6,824 nucleotides of DNA from positions 1-6,824 of the forward strand of contig CAMBOW010000085.1 in NCBI GenBank assembly GCA_945869365.1. Reading direction: 5' to 3'. Below are positions 1 to 6,630 of the stretch, in pieces. A model generated the notes under the pieces. It saw only the letters and a program-made list of their open reading frames with translations, had not been told where the DNA came from and ran no database searches. A program made the position numbers and the translations under genes. Each line of letters starts with the position of its first letter. Position 1 is the first letter of the stretch. This stretch comes from Flavobacterium psychrophilum (lineage in GTDB: Bacteria > Bacteroidota > Bacteroidia > Flavobacteriales > Flavobacteriaceae).

Positions 1-624
1 GGATGTACAACGATCTTATTTATCCCGTATGCCCGGCCCGGAGGGATTTCGCACGACGAGTACACCCAAAAAGTGCGATCTACCTTTGAATCTTGGGGTT
101 TTGCGGTAAAAGGCATTCATGAATTTGAGAACCCTAGTAAAGCAATCCAAGAAGCCGAAGGCATTTTTACTGGCGGAGGAAACACCTTTGTGTTGGTGGA
201 ACAACTTTACCATAACAAACTTATTGAAGTGCTGAAATCCCAGTTGGAACAGGGCACACCCTATTTGGGAACCAGTGCAGGCAGCAACATATTGGGGCAA
301 AGTATGCACACCACCAACGACATGCCCATTGCTTATCCGCCTGATTTTACAACCTTAGGATTGATTCCCTTTAATTTAAATCCGCATTATTTAGATCCAG
401 ATACGCATTCCAAACACATGGGAGAAACCCGCGAAATGCGCATTCAAGAATTTCACGTCTATCACAAAACATCAGTGTTAGGCTTGCGCGAAGGAAGTTG
501 GCTAGCTGTAAAAGGAGAGGCTATCACACTAAAAGGCGATTTATCTGCTCGCTTATTTCAACAAGGCCAAGTTCCGAAAGAGGTAGAATCAGGCACCGAA
601 ATGGGCGATTGGAATTGGGCATAA
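1..624 (+). CDS. pepE: Peptidase E (alpha-aspartyl dipeptidase), 5'-truncated by window edge
   Basis: Cytosolic serine dipeptidase that cleaves dipeptides with an N-terminal aspartate (peptidase family S51, class I glutamine amidotransferase-like fold). The reading frame is open from base 1, so the gene starts to the left of the window; by comparison with the Salmonella enzyme roughly 28 residues are missing. The GTG at 73 is internal. Visible motifs are FTGGGNTF (oxyanion-loop region), GTSAGSN with the nucleophilic Ser at 274-276, TTNDMP, NPH with the His at 385-387, GETRE, and LREGSW with Glu at 490-492. The Ser-to-His (37 residues) and Ser-to-Glu (72 residues) spacings equal those of the Ser120/His157/Glu192 triad as I recall it for the Salmonella enzyme, and the Asp of NDMP falls at the position of Asp135. 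The enzyme is therefore probably active. The TAA stop lies inside the first copy of a direct repeat, and the terminator follows at once. Identification is firm; only the N-terminus is unseen. Confidence 0.94.
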   Translation, partial: GCTTILFIPYARPGGISHDEYTQKVRSTFESWGFAVKGIHEFENPSKAIQEAEGIFTGGGNTFVLVEQLYHNKLIEVLKSQLEQGTPYLGTSAGSNILGQSMHTTNDMPIAYPPDFTTLGLIPFNLNPHYLDPDTHSKHMGETREMRIQEFHVYHKTSVLGLREGSWLAVKGEAITLKGDLSARLFQQGQVPKEVESGTEMGDWNWA

Positions 625-676
625 AAAAACCTCTAGTAAAACTAGAGGTTTTTTTTTCAGAGCGGAAGACGAGGCT
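620..676. repeat. Direct repeat copy 1: terminator plus tRNA-Gly 3' tail
   Basis: A 57-bp block that recurs at 713-768 with a single difference, nine T instead of eight after the hairpin. It covers the last bases of pepE including its stop codon, a terminator hairpin, and 16 bp (661-676) identical to the 3' end of the minus-strand tRNA-Gly (discriminator base, acceptor strand, 3' side of the T stem and part of the T loop). The match to the tRNA stops at 676, so this copy carries only an orphan tRNA tail. Confidence 0.93.
623..657. terminator. Rho-independent bidirectional terminator, copy 1
   Basis: CCTCTAG (630-636) pairs with CTAGAGG (642-648) around a TAAAA loop. Seven A before the stem and nine T after it extend the pairing and provide a U-tract on either strand. 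It sits directly at the pepE stop codon, so it most likely ends pepE transcription. It can also work leftward as a second stop for the tRNA transcript. Confidence 0.9.
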
Positions 677-692
677 TCCCGAAGGGTCGGGA
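677..692. repeat. Small palindrome between the two direct repeats
   Basis: TCCCGA (677-682) and TCGGGA (687-692) form a 6-bp inverted repeat around an AGGG loop. It fills much of the 36-bp spacer that separates the two terminator/tRNA-tail copies. There is no T-tract, so it is not a terminator. It could be a unit of a dispersed palindromic repeat family, but that cannot be judged from one copy. Confidence 0.5.
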
Positions 693-712
693 TTTACTTC
701 TCGCCTTAATTA

Positions 713-752
713 CATAAAAAAACCTCTAGTAAAACTAGAGGTTTTTTTTCAG

Positions 753-768
<16 letters not shown>
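713..768. repeat. Direct repeat copy 2: terminator plus tRNA-Gly 3' tail (within the intact tRNA)
   Basis: This is the second copy of the 620-676 block, offset by 93 bp on its left side and 92 bp on its right because of one fewer T. Here the tRNA tail is continuous with a complete tRNA-Gly, so this is the functional arrangement and copy 1 is the derived or orphaned one. Confidence 0.93.
716..749. terminator. Rho-independent bidirectional terminator, copy 2 (tRNA-Gly terminator)
   Basis: The same hairpin as at 623-657: CCTCTAG (723-729) with CTAGAGG (735-741), a TAAAA loop, seven A to the left and eight T to the right. Read on the minus strand it begins 3 nt after the tRNA 3' end and supplies a run of U, so it is the natural terminator of the tRNA-Gly transcript. 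Confidence 0.9.
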
Positions 769-825
<57 letters not shown>

Positions 826-837
826 AATAATGAGGTG

Positions 838-869
838 CAAATATATAGAATAAGTTTTCTTAGTTGCAA
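838..869 (-). promoter_or_regulatory. Probable Bacteroidota-type promoter of tRNA-Gly
   Basis: On the minus strand the -7 box TATATTTG (838-845) fits the Bacteroidota consensus TAnnTTTG. A TTG within TTGCAA (867-869) stands 21 nt upstream as a -33 element. The box ends 12 nt before the mature tRNA 5' end, which fits a short leader removed by RNase P. This is a motif match only; no start site is shown. Confidence 0.65.
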
Positions 870-962
870 GTTTTTTTTCAAAAAGTAGCACGGAACTCAA
901 CAACAGAAAGCTAACAATAACAGTGTGAATTTGTTAAACCTAAAATAACAGAGCATGTACAG

Positions 963-1394
963 CTGAAAACCATTAGCACGCCTGAAACCTACTTGGTGCG
1001 GCATCCGGTTTTGCGTCCAGGCAAACCCCTTGAAACTTGCTGCTTTGCAGGAGATGATTTACCAACAACTCACCATTTTGGCATTTATGATGGCGAAAAA
1101 ATTATTGGTGTGCTTTCCTTGTTTGTTGCCTCGAATGAAGGGATTACTGCTGCATGTCAAATGCAGTTTAGAGGTATGGCCGTTTTAGCACCCTTCCAAA
1201 ACAAAGGAATTGGCGTACAATTGATGGCGTATGCAGAAGCTCAAATCCCGGTCAAAAAACCCTATTTTTTATGGTTGAATGCACGCGAAAGAGCCCTGTC
1301 ATTTTATGAAAAAATGGGCTACCAAAAAATAGGCCAACCCTTTACTATTGGTGACATCGGCATACTTTATGTACTGGTTAAATTGAAAGACTAA
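963..1394 (+). CDS. GNAT family N-acetyltransferase; start codon uncertain
   Basis: A small protein of the GCN5-related N-acetyltransferase fold, which transfers an acetyl group from acetyl-CoA to an amine; the substrate is not predictable. The acetyl-CoA loop is seen as Q-N-K-G-I-G (1197-1214) after the strand MQFRGMAVL, and the family's C-terminal part as LWLNARERALSFYEKMGYQKIG. The first ATG/GTG/TTG codon in frame is TTG at 993, but that lies inside a conserved-looking N-terminal segment (LKTIST-ETYLVRHPVLRPGKP) that is in frame from about 963. The in-frame region is open back to 921 with no ATG, GTG or TTG. I give 963 (CTG) as a provisional start because it includes the conserved segment. 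An ATG at 955 sits 2 nt out of frame with it, so a small indel or a non-standard start is possible. There is no clear promoter: the best candidate is TGAATTTG (926-933), one mismatch from consensus. Family assignment is firm; the start is not. Confidence 0.85.
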   Translation: MKTISTPETYLVRHPVLRPGKPLETCCFAGDDLPTTHHFGIYDGEKIIGVLSLFVASNEGITAACQMQFRGMAVLAPFQNKGIGVQLMAYAEAQIPVKKPYFLWLNARERALSFYEKMGYQKIGQPFTIGDIGILYVLVKLKD

Positions 1395-1414
1395 GTCACT
1401 TTTGCGGTGGCTAC

Positions 1415-1444
1415 TTGTGTGATTCAATTAATTGGCTAAATTTG
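1415..1444 (+). promoter_or_regulatory. Bacteroidota-type promoter of the DUF5916 gene
   Basis: TTG (1415-1417), a 19-nt spacer, then TAAATTTG (1437-1444): a full match to the Bacteroidota TTG-N19-TAnnTTTG promoter pattern. Transcription would start near 1450, about 15 nt before the ATG at 1465. The location also argues against the upstream TTG start at 1432, which would fall inside the promoter. Confidence 0.75.
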
Positions 1445-1464
1445 CTTTTGTTAAATGCCAGTTT

Positions 1465-3891
1465 ATGAGAAACCACTCTTATATTATCCTATACGCCTTT
1501 GTCCTTTTTACCGCCACCTCTTTTAGCCAAAAGAAACGCTTATCTGCTGTTAAAACGGGCGACAGAATGCAAATAGACGGCAAACTCTCCGAATCCATTT
1601 GGGATTCAGCACCGGTTGCCACTGATTTTACCATGTTTGCCCCCGACAACGGCAAACCTATCTCGGATAAAACCAAAACCGAGGTACAAATAGCCTACAC
1701 CAATGACGCCATATACATTGGCGCCAAATTATTTGACAACGAACCTTCAAAAATGCTTACCGAAATTACGCCTCGCGACAACTTTGGATCGAGTGAAAAT
1801 TTTGGTATTTTCTTAAACGGGTTTAACGATGGACAACAAGACTTTCGCTTTTATGTGAGTTCGGCAGGGGTGCAAGCCGACTGTATTTTTACCAACCAAA
1901 ACGGGGAAGATTTTAGCTGGGATGCCATTTGGGAAAGCCACATTGCACTTACCGATTTTGGCTGGGTGGTAGAAATGAAAATTCCCTATGCTGCATTGCG
2001 TTTCTCTAAAGCCAGCAAACAAATTTGGGGAGTAAATTTTTACCGCGAAATTCGCCGCAATCGACAGTTGTTTACCTGGAATTTTATCGACACCAAAATC
2101 AATAACGAGAGTGCACAATCGGGGATTTTAGATGGAATCGAAAACATCGAACCCCCTACTCGCTTGTTCTTTATTCCGTATTCGTCGTTTTACTTAAATT
2201 CCAGCCATACCCAAAAAACCTATGGCGAACTCAAAGGCGGATTGGACATCAAATACGGCATAAGTGATGCATTTACCTTGGACGCCATTTTGGTGCCCGA
2301 TTTTGGCCAAACCAAATTTGACAATGTCGAATTGAATTTAAGTCCGTTTGAACAAAAATTTTCCGAAAACCGACCGTTCTTTACCGAAGGTACCGATTTG
2401 TTTAGCAAAGGTGATTTGGTCTATTCCCGCCGAATTGGCGAAACACCCGATATTAGTTTGGCCGACAACGAAACAGCCAAACTGCCCAACACCATTCAAT
2501 TGATCAATGCCGTAAAAATTTCCGGACGATCTAAAGACGGCTTAGGCGTGGGTTTTTTGAACGCCGTAACCGAAAATACGAGTGTACAGGTAACCAATAC
2601 CGATACTGGTGTAGAGCGAAAAGCCGAACTACAACCGGCCACCAACTACAATGTAGTCGTTCTTGATCAGCGATTCCGAAAAAACTCTTCGGTTACCTTT
2701 ATCAACACCAACGTGACCCGAAATGGGCAAGCCAAAGACGCCAATGTTTCGGCTTTTTTGTTTGATTTGAATACGACCAAAAACACCTTTACAGCCAAGG
2801 GCGATGTTAAATACAGTCATTTGAATTACAGCGATCTGGGCGCAGACAAAAAAGGAGTAAATACCTCCATCTATTTAGCCGAAACCAGTGGTAATTTCCG
2901 CTACGGTATGGGCGGAAAGTATGTATCCAAAGACTTTGACAACAATGATTTGGGAATTAATTTTCAGACGCATTACCACGGATTTATGTCTGAATTGAGT
3001 TACCGAATATTAAATCCAACAAAAAATTACAACACCTTTAATGTGCAGTTTTATTCGGAGACTTCGTTTGAGAACCGAACAGGTAAAGTACAAGACAATT
3101 CGATCAATTTCAATGTGGAATCGGCCGATAAAAAAAATGATTTTTATGGCTATGGAATTGATTTACGCCCAACGGTAACCTATGATTTTTATGAAGCCCG
3201 CACGCCCGACGACAGCAAATTTTTAAAAATCCCTCAACTATTTGGAAGTTGGTTTTACTTTTCGTCCAACTACAACCGTCCGTTTTCAATTGATGTCAAT
3301 CCCTATTTTGCCATTTGTAATCAAAAAGGGCGAGGTAGAATTGGTTTTATGGTAGAGCCCAAATACCGCTTTAGTGACCATTTTTCGTTGGCCTACTCTT
3401 TCCGATTCAATAAATCGTTTAACAACATTGGTTTTTCGGACAATTTTGACGCCGATAATGATCCACTTACCGAAGACGAAGTAATCATGGCCAAACGCAA
3501 CATCACTACGTTTACCAACACACTTTCTGGCAAGTATGCCCTCAACGAAAAAATGAGTGTCAATTTGAATATACGTCATTATTGGTCGTATGCCAAAAAC
3601 AGCGCTTTTTATGCCTTGCAAGACAGTGGAGACATTAGCCCCGAAAATAATTACATAGCCAATAACGATTCTAACTTCAACACTTGGAACATGGATTTAT
3701 CCTATTCGTGGTGGTTTGCACCGGGCAGCCAAATCTCGGCCTTGTACCGCAACAGTTCTTCGTTTTATGAAAATGAATTTCGCAGGGATTTTAGTAGCAA
3801 TTTCAACAAAGCCATTGACAATAACTTCTTGAATCATGTTTTTTCGGTGAGTGTACGTTACTTTATAGATTACAATTCCTTGAAAAATTAA
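1465..3891 (+). CDS. CBM9-like domain / DUF5916 family outer-membrane protein
   Basis: An 808-residue exported protein of unknown function. Residues 1-21 form a signal peptide (basic RNH start, hydrophobic core, probable cleavage before Gln22). Residues about 34-220 resemble the family 9 carbohydrate-binding-like domain: it opens with IDGKLSESIWDSAP and continues through the Y-T-N-D-A-I-Y-I-G strand, the FLNGFNDGQQDFRF segment, and WDAIWES near residues 152-158. The rest is DUF5916-type, with the ENRPFFTEGTDLF hallmark at about 301-313 followed by YSRRIG. It is rich in alternating aromatic and polar strands ending in FSVSVRYFIDY, as expected for an outer-membrane beta-barrel. The start at 1465 is chosen over TTG 1432 because it begins the signal peptide and lies just after the promoter. 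No SusC/SusD pair, sugar enzyme or regulator stands beside it, so a carbohydrate role is not supported by context. Family membership is confident; the function is unknown. Confidence 0.92.
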   Translation: MRNHSYIILYAFVLFTATSFSQKKRLSAVKTGDRMQIDGKLSESIWDSAPVATDFTMFAPDNGKPISDKTKTEVQIAYTNDAIYIGAKLFDNEPSKMLTEITPRDNFGSSENFGIFLNGFNDGQQDFRFYVSSAGVQADCIFTNQNGEDFSWDAIWESHIALTDFGWVVEMKIPYAALRFSKASKQIWGVNFYREIRRNRQLFTWNFIDTKINNESAQSGILDGIENIEPPTRLFFIPYSSFYLNSSHTQKTYGELKGGLDIKYGISDAFTLDAILVPDFGQTKFDNVELNLSPFEQKFSENRPFFTEGTDLFSKGDLVYSRRIGETPDISLADNETAKLPNTIQLINAVKISGRSKDGLGVGFLNAVTENTSVQVTNTDTGVERKAELQPATNYNVVVLDQRFRKNSSVTFINTNVTRNGQAKDANVSAFLFDLNTTKNTFTAKGDVKYSHLNYSDLGADKKGVNTSIYLAETSGNFRYGMGGKYVSKDFDNNDLGINFQTHYHGFMSELSYRILNPTKNYNTFNVQFYSETSFENRTGKVQDNSINFNVESADKKNDFYGYGIDLRPTVTYDFYEARTPDDSKFLKIPQLFGSWFYFSSNYNRPFSIDVNPYFAICNQKGRGRIGFMVEPKYRFSDHFSLAYSFRFNKSFNNIGFSDNFDADNDPLTEDEVIMAKRNITTFTNTLSGKYALNEKMSVNLNIRHYWSYAKNSAFYALQDSGDISPENNYIANNDSNFNTWNMDLSYSWWFAPGSQISALYRNSSSFYENEFRRDFSSNFNKAIDNNFLNHVFSVSVRYFIDYNSLKN

Positions 3892-3958
3892 CAAGAAAAC
3901 TGGCTAATTTTTAGCAAATTCGAATGACTACTTTTTTAAGGCTCGTGTTGATTTCCGT

Positions 3959-3966
3959 TATCTTTG
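3959..3966 (+). promoter_or_regulatory. Possible -7 element of the gpmI promoter
   Basis: TATCTTTG matches TAnnTTTG and ends 16 nt before the gpmI ATG. The -33 region is only a T-run (3932-3937) without a clear TTG at good spacing, so this is a half-match. It lies in the 91-bp gap after the DUF5916 gene, which otherwise shows no clear terminator. Confidence 0.5.
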
Positions 3967-3982
3967 CGACAAATAGCTACCC

Positions 3983-5500
3983 ATGAATAAGAAAGTAATT
4001 TTGATGATTTTGGACGGATGGGGAAAATCACCCGATCCCAAGGTTTCGGCCATTGATAACGCCAATGTTCCCTTTATAAATAGTTTGTATACCCTATACC
4101 CTAGTGCTCAACTGCGTACCGATGGTTTGCATGTGGGTTTGCCCGAAGGCCAAATGGGAAATTCAGAGGTGGGACACATGAACTTGGGCGCCGGACGTAT
4201 TGTGTACCAAGATTTGGCTAAGATAAATTTGGCCGTAAAAAACAATACCCTCGCCAAAGAAGAAGAACTGCAAAAAGCCTTTGCGTATGCAAAAGAAAAC
4301 AAAGTAGCCGTACACTTTTTGGGTTTGGTTTCGGATGGTGGTGTGCATTCGCATACGTCGCATTTGCGTGGTTTGATCGAAGCAGCAAATGCCTATGGCG
4401 TAGAAAATAGTTTTGTTCATGCCTTTACCGACGGTCGCGATGTAGATCCCAAATCGGGCAAACAATACTTGAGCGATTTGACTGCATTTTTACAAGGAAC
4501 CCAAACCAAACTTGTTTCGGTTATTGGCCGTTATTACGCCATGGACCGCGACAAACGGTGGGAACGCGTGAAACTAGCCTACGATTTGCTGGTGCACGGA
4601 ACCGGCAACAAAACCCGAAATCTATTGGCAAACATAGAAGAAAGTTATGCCCAAGGGATTACCGATGAGTTCATTCAACCGCTTGTGGTGGTGAATGAAA
4701 ACCAACAGCCTTTGGCCCAAATTCAGGAAAATGATGTGGTAATCTTTTTTAATTTCCGCACCGACCGCGGCCGGGAATTGACCGAAGCGCTTTCGCAAAA
4801 AGATTTTCACGAACACAACATGCACCAACTCAACTTGTATTATGTGACTTTGACCAATTATGATGAAACCTACCAAAACGTACACGTGATCTACAACAAA
4901 GACAACGTGACCGAAACCTTGGGTGAAGTCCTTGAAAAAGCAGGCAAAAAGCAAATTCGCATCGCCGAAACCGAAAAATACCCGCACGTAACTTTCTTTT
5001 TCTCGGGCGGACGCGAAGAGCAATTTGAAGGCGAAAGTCGCATCTTAAAAAATTCACCCAAAGTAGCCACCTACGATTTACAACCCGAAATGAGTGCCTA
5101 CGAATTGGCCGATGCTTTGGTTCCTGAACTTCAAAAAGAAACCGTTGATTTTGTCTGTCTCAACTTTGCCAATGGCGACATGGTGGGACACACCGGTGTA
5201 ATGGAAGCCGCAATAAAAGCGTGCGAAGCAGTAGATCAATGTGTGAAGAAAGTAATTACCGCCGCCTTGGCTCATGGCTATACGACCTTAGTTATTGCCG
5301 ATCACGGAAATTGCGAAACGATGATTAATCCCGACGGCAGCCCCAATACCGCACACACCACCAATCCGGTGCCGATTATTTTGGTAGACAAAGAACTCAA
5401 ATCTATACACGACGGGGTTTTGGGTGATATTGCCCCTACTATTTTGGAGTTGATGGGAATCGAAAAACCCGCTGTGATGACGCAACATTCGTTGTTGTAA
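3983..5500 (+). CDS. gpmI: 2,3-bisphosphoglycerate-independent phosphoglycerate mutase
   Basis: Interconverts 3-phosphoglycerate and 2-phosphoglycerate in glycolysis and gluconeogenesis, in the cytosol, using two divalent metal ions (usually Mn) and a phosphoserine intermediate. It has 505 residues, the normal length for the family. The alkaline-phosphatase-like domain opens with MILDGWG (metal-ligand Asp11) and the catalytic Ser61 in NSEVGH. The phosphotransferase insert shows SDGGVHSH, FTDGRDVDP, IGRYYAMDRDKRW and FNFRTDRGRE. The C-terminal metal sites show AETEKYPHVTFFFSGG, ANGDMVGHTG and IADHGNCE, and the family's AHTTNPVP motif follows. All expected motifs are present, so the enzyme should be active. 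The ATG at 3983 gives the standard N-terminus. A strong terminator lies 17 bp after the stop, so it is probably transcribed alone. No dPGM gene is in the window. Confidence 0.98.
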   Translation: MNKKVILMILDGWGKSPDPKVSAIDNANVPFINSLYTLYPSAQLRTDGLHVGLPEGQMGNSEVGHMNLGAGRIVYQDLAKINLAVKNNTLAKEEELQKAFAYAKENKVAVHFLGLVSDGGVHSHTSHLRGLIEAANAYGVENSFVHAFTDGRDVDPKSGKQYLSDLTAFLQGTQTKLVSVIGRYYAMDRDKRWERVKLAYDLLVHGTGNKTRNLLANIEESYAQGITDEFIQPLVVVNENQQPLAQIQENDVVIFFNFRTDRGRELTEALSQKDFHEHNMHQLNLYYVTLTNYDETYQNVHVIYNKDNVTETLGEVLEKAGKKQIRIAETEKYPHVTFFFSGGREEQFEGESRILKNSPKVATYDLQPEMSAYELADALVPELQKETVDFVCLNFANGDMVGHTGVMEAAIKACEAVDQCVKKVITAALAHGYTTLVIADHGNCETMINPDGSPNTAHTTNPVPIILVDKELKSIHDGVLGDIAPTILELMGIEKPAVMTQHSLL

Positions 5501-5517
5501 TCGGACTGATTTTTAAT

Positions 5518-5545
5518 AAAAAAGCTCCTTTTCAGGAGCTTTTTT
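5518..5545. terminator. Bidirectional rho-independent terminator after gpmI
   Basis: A perfect 11-bp stem: six A plus GCTCC (5518-5528) pair with GGAGC plus six T (5535-5545) around the loop TTTTCA. The A-run on the left and T-run on the right make it work in both directions. It ends gpmI, and on the minus strand it stands 10 nt after the stop of the 5556-5765 remnant, as expected between two convergent genes. Confidence 0.92.
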
Positions 5546-5555
5546 GTTTGTTCAC

Positions 5556-5765
5556 TTAAATCGAATTGAACAGCTCATAATAGGCCCTTTCGATTCCTTC
5601 TTTGTGATTGGGATGCGCGATGCGAATCATCGCTTCTGCGGCTGAAACATACTTACTCATACCTTGAATTTTGACCAAAGATACCTTGCTCAATTCACTC
5701 AAAAAATGATTTTTCTCATGGTTTACAACCAATTTACCGCCAAATAAGATGGCGCTACGCTGCAC
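5556..5765 (-). pseudogene. Probable C-terminal remnant of an acetyl-CoA hydrolase/transferase family gene
   Basis: A 69-codon ORF (GTG start at 5765) with a TAG stop two codons upstream, so it cannot extend further. Its last 30 or so residues contain AEAMIRIAHPNHKE followed by IERAYYELF. This resembles the C-terminus of acetyl-CoA hydrolase / 4-hydroxybutyrate CoA-transferase proteins, where an R-A-E-A-(L/M)-I-x-I-A-H-P-(D/N) motif lies close to the end. Just before it, HFLSELSKVSL is loosely similar to the family's HY-V-TEYG-V-L segment, but with extra residues and without the TEYG core. The full family is over 400 residues, so only the tail survives and the catalytic part is absent. A terminator correctly placed after its stop supports a former real gene. 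The assignment comes from remembered family motifs, not an alignment; a chance ORF or a small unknown protein remains possible. Confidence 0.5.
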
Positions 5766-5785
5766 AAACTATTCGATTTTTTGCC

Positions 5786-5793
5786 TACTTTTG
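5786..5793 (+). promoter_or_regulatory. Possible -7 element of the map promoter
   Basis: TACTTTTG matches TAnnTTTG and ends 19 nt before the map ATG. No TTG sits at the right distance upstream; that stretch instead borders the minus-strand remnant. The strong terminator at 5518-5545 cuts map off from gpmI, so some promoter must lie in this gap, and this is the best candidate. Confidence 0.5.
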
Positions 5794-5812
5794 GACACCT
5801 ATTTTTTACAGT

Positions 5813-6619
5813 ATGATTATCCCAAAAACCCGAGAAGAAATTGAGTTAATGCGCGAAAGTGCCTTGATTGTTTCCAAAACCTTAGGCATAATTGCCAAAG
5901 AAATTAAACCCGGAGTAACGACCTTATATTTAGATAAATTGGCCGAAGAATTTATTCGGGATCACGGTGCTATTCCTAGTTTTTTGGGATTGTACGGTTT
6001 TCCAAATAGTTTGTGTATGAGTCCCAATGCCCAAGTGGTACACGGCATACCCAACGACAAACCTTTGGAAGAAGGCGACGTCATCTCGGTTGATTGTGGC
6101 GCCTACAAAAATGGCTTTCACGGCGATCACGCCTATTCGTTTGAGATTGGCGAAGTAGCCCCAGAAACCAAAAAATTATTGCAAATCACCAAAGAATCTT
6201 TGTATGTGGGTATTCGCGAATTTCGCGCGGGCAATCGTGTAGAAGATGTGGGAAATGCCATTCAAAAATATACCGAAGCCCATGGATATGGGGTGGTGCG
6301 CGAATTGGTGGGTCACGGCTTGGGTCAAAAAATGCACGAAGATCCGGAGATGCCCAATTATGGCAAAAAAGGACGCGGCAAATTGTTTGTAGAAGGCATG
6401 GTGGTAGCCATTGAGCCCATGATTAATATGGGTACGCGCAACATCAAACAACTCAAGGACGGCTGGACGATACTCACCGCTGACGGCAAACCGAGTGCGC
6501 ATTTTGAACACGATGTGGCCTTGGTAGACGGCAAACCCGAGTTGCTTTCAACCTTTCAATACATCTACGAAGCCTTGGGTATTGTGAGTAATGAAGAAGA
6601 CGAATTCCGAAGAAAATAA
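5813..6619 (+). CDS. map: Type I methionine aminopeptidase
   Basis: Removes the initiator methionine from nascent proteins whose second residue is small; cytosolic, pita-bread fold (peptidase family M24A), dinuclear metal centre. All five metal ligands are visible: Asp94 (SVDCGA), Asp105 (FHGDHAYSF), His168 (GHGLGQKMHE), Glu201 (AIEPMIN) and Glu232 (HFEHDVAL). The two substrate-binding histidines, His77 (VVHGIP) and His175, are also present. The length of 268 residues is close to the E. coli enzyme's 264, with a short charged C-terminal tail ending NEEDEFRRK. There is no N-terminal zinc-finger or linker extension. The ATG at 5813 gives a start equivalent to typical type Ia enzymes; the leader shows no Shine-Dalgarno. 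The methyltransferase gene begins 11 bp after the stop, so the two are probably co-transcribed. Confidence 0.98.
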   Translation: MIIPKTREEIELMRESALIVSKTLGIIAKEIKPGVTTLYLDKLAEEFIRDHGAIPSFLGLYGFPNSLCMSPNAQVVHGIPNDKPLEEGDVISVDCGAYKNGFHGDHAYSFEIGEVAPETKKLLQITKESLYVGIREFRAGNRVEDVGNAIQKYTEAHGYGVVRELVGHGLGQKMHEDPEMPNYGKKGRGKLFVEGMVVAIEPMINMGTRNIKQLKDGWTILTADGKPSAHFEHDVALVDGKPELLSTFQYIYEALGIVSNEEDEFRRK

Positions 6620-6630
6620 CCATTTACCTT

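Noticed and set aside
955..966. ATG-TAC-AGC-TGA mini-ORF before the acetyltransferase as a regulatory leader
   Set aside because: It is three codons long and equally explained by a small indel at the true start; not supported as a separate element.
993..995. TTG as start of the acetyltransferase
   Set aside because: It falls inside an N-terminal segment that looks conserved upstream in the same frame, so it would remove the first strand of the fold.
1432..1434. TTG as start of the DUF5916 protein
   Set aside because: It lies within the promoter and puts a non-signal-like segment before a good signal peptide starting at ATG 1465.
3903..3915. GCTAA/TTAGC inverted repeat after the DUF5916 gene as a terminator
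   Set aside because: The stem is only 5 bp, AT-rich, with a 3-nt loop and no T-tract; too weak to call.
4108..5488. Several minus-strand ORFs of 60-130 codons opposite gpmI
   Set aside because: They overlap a complete, well-conserved enzyme and show no recognisable motifs; they are shadows of its codon use.
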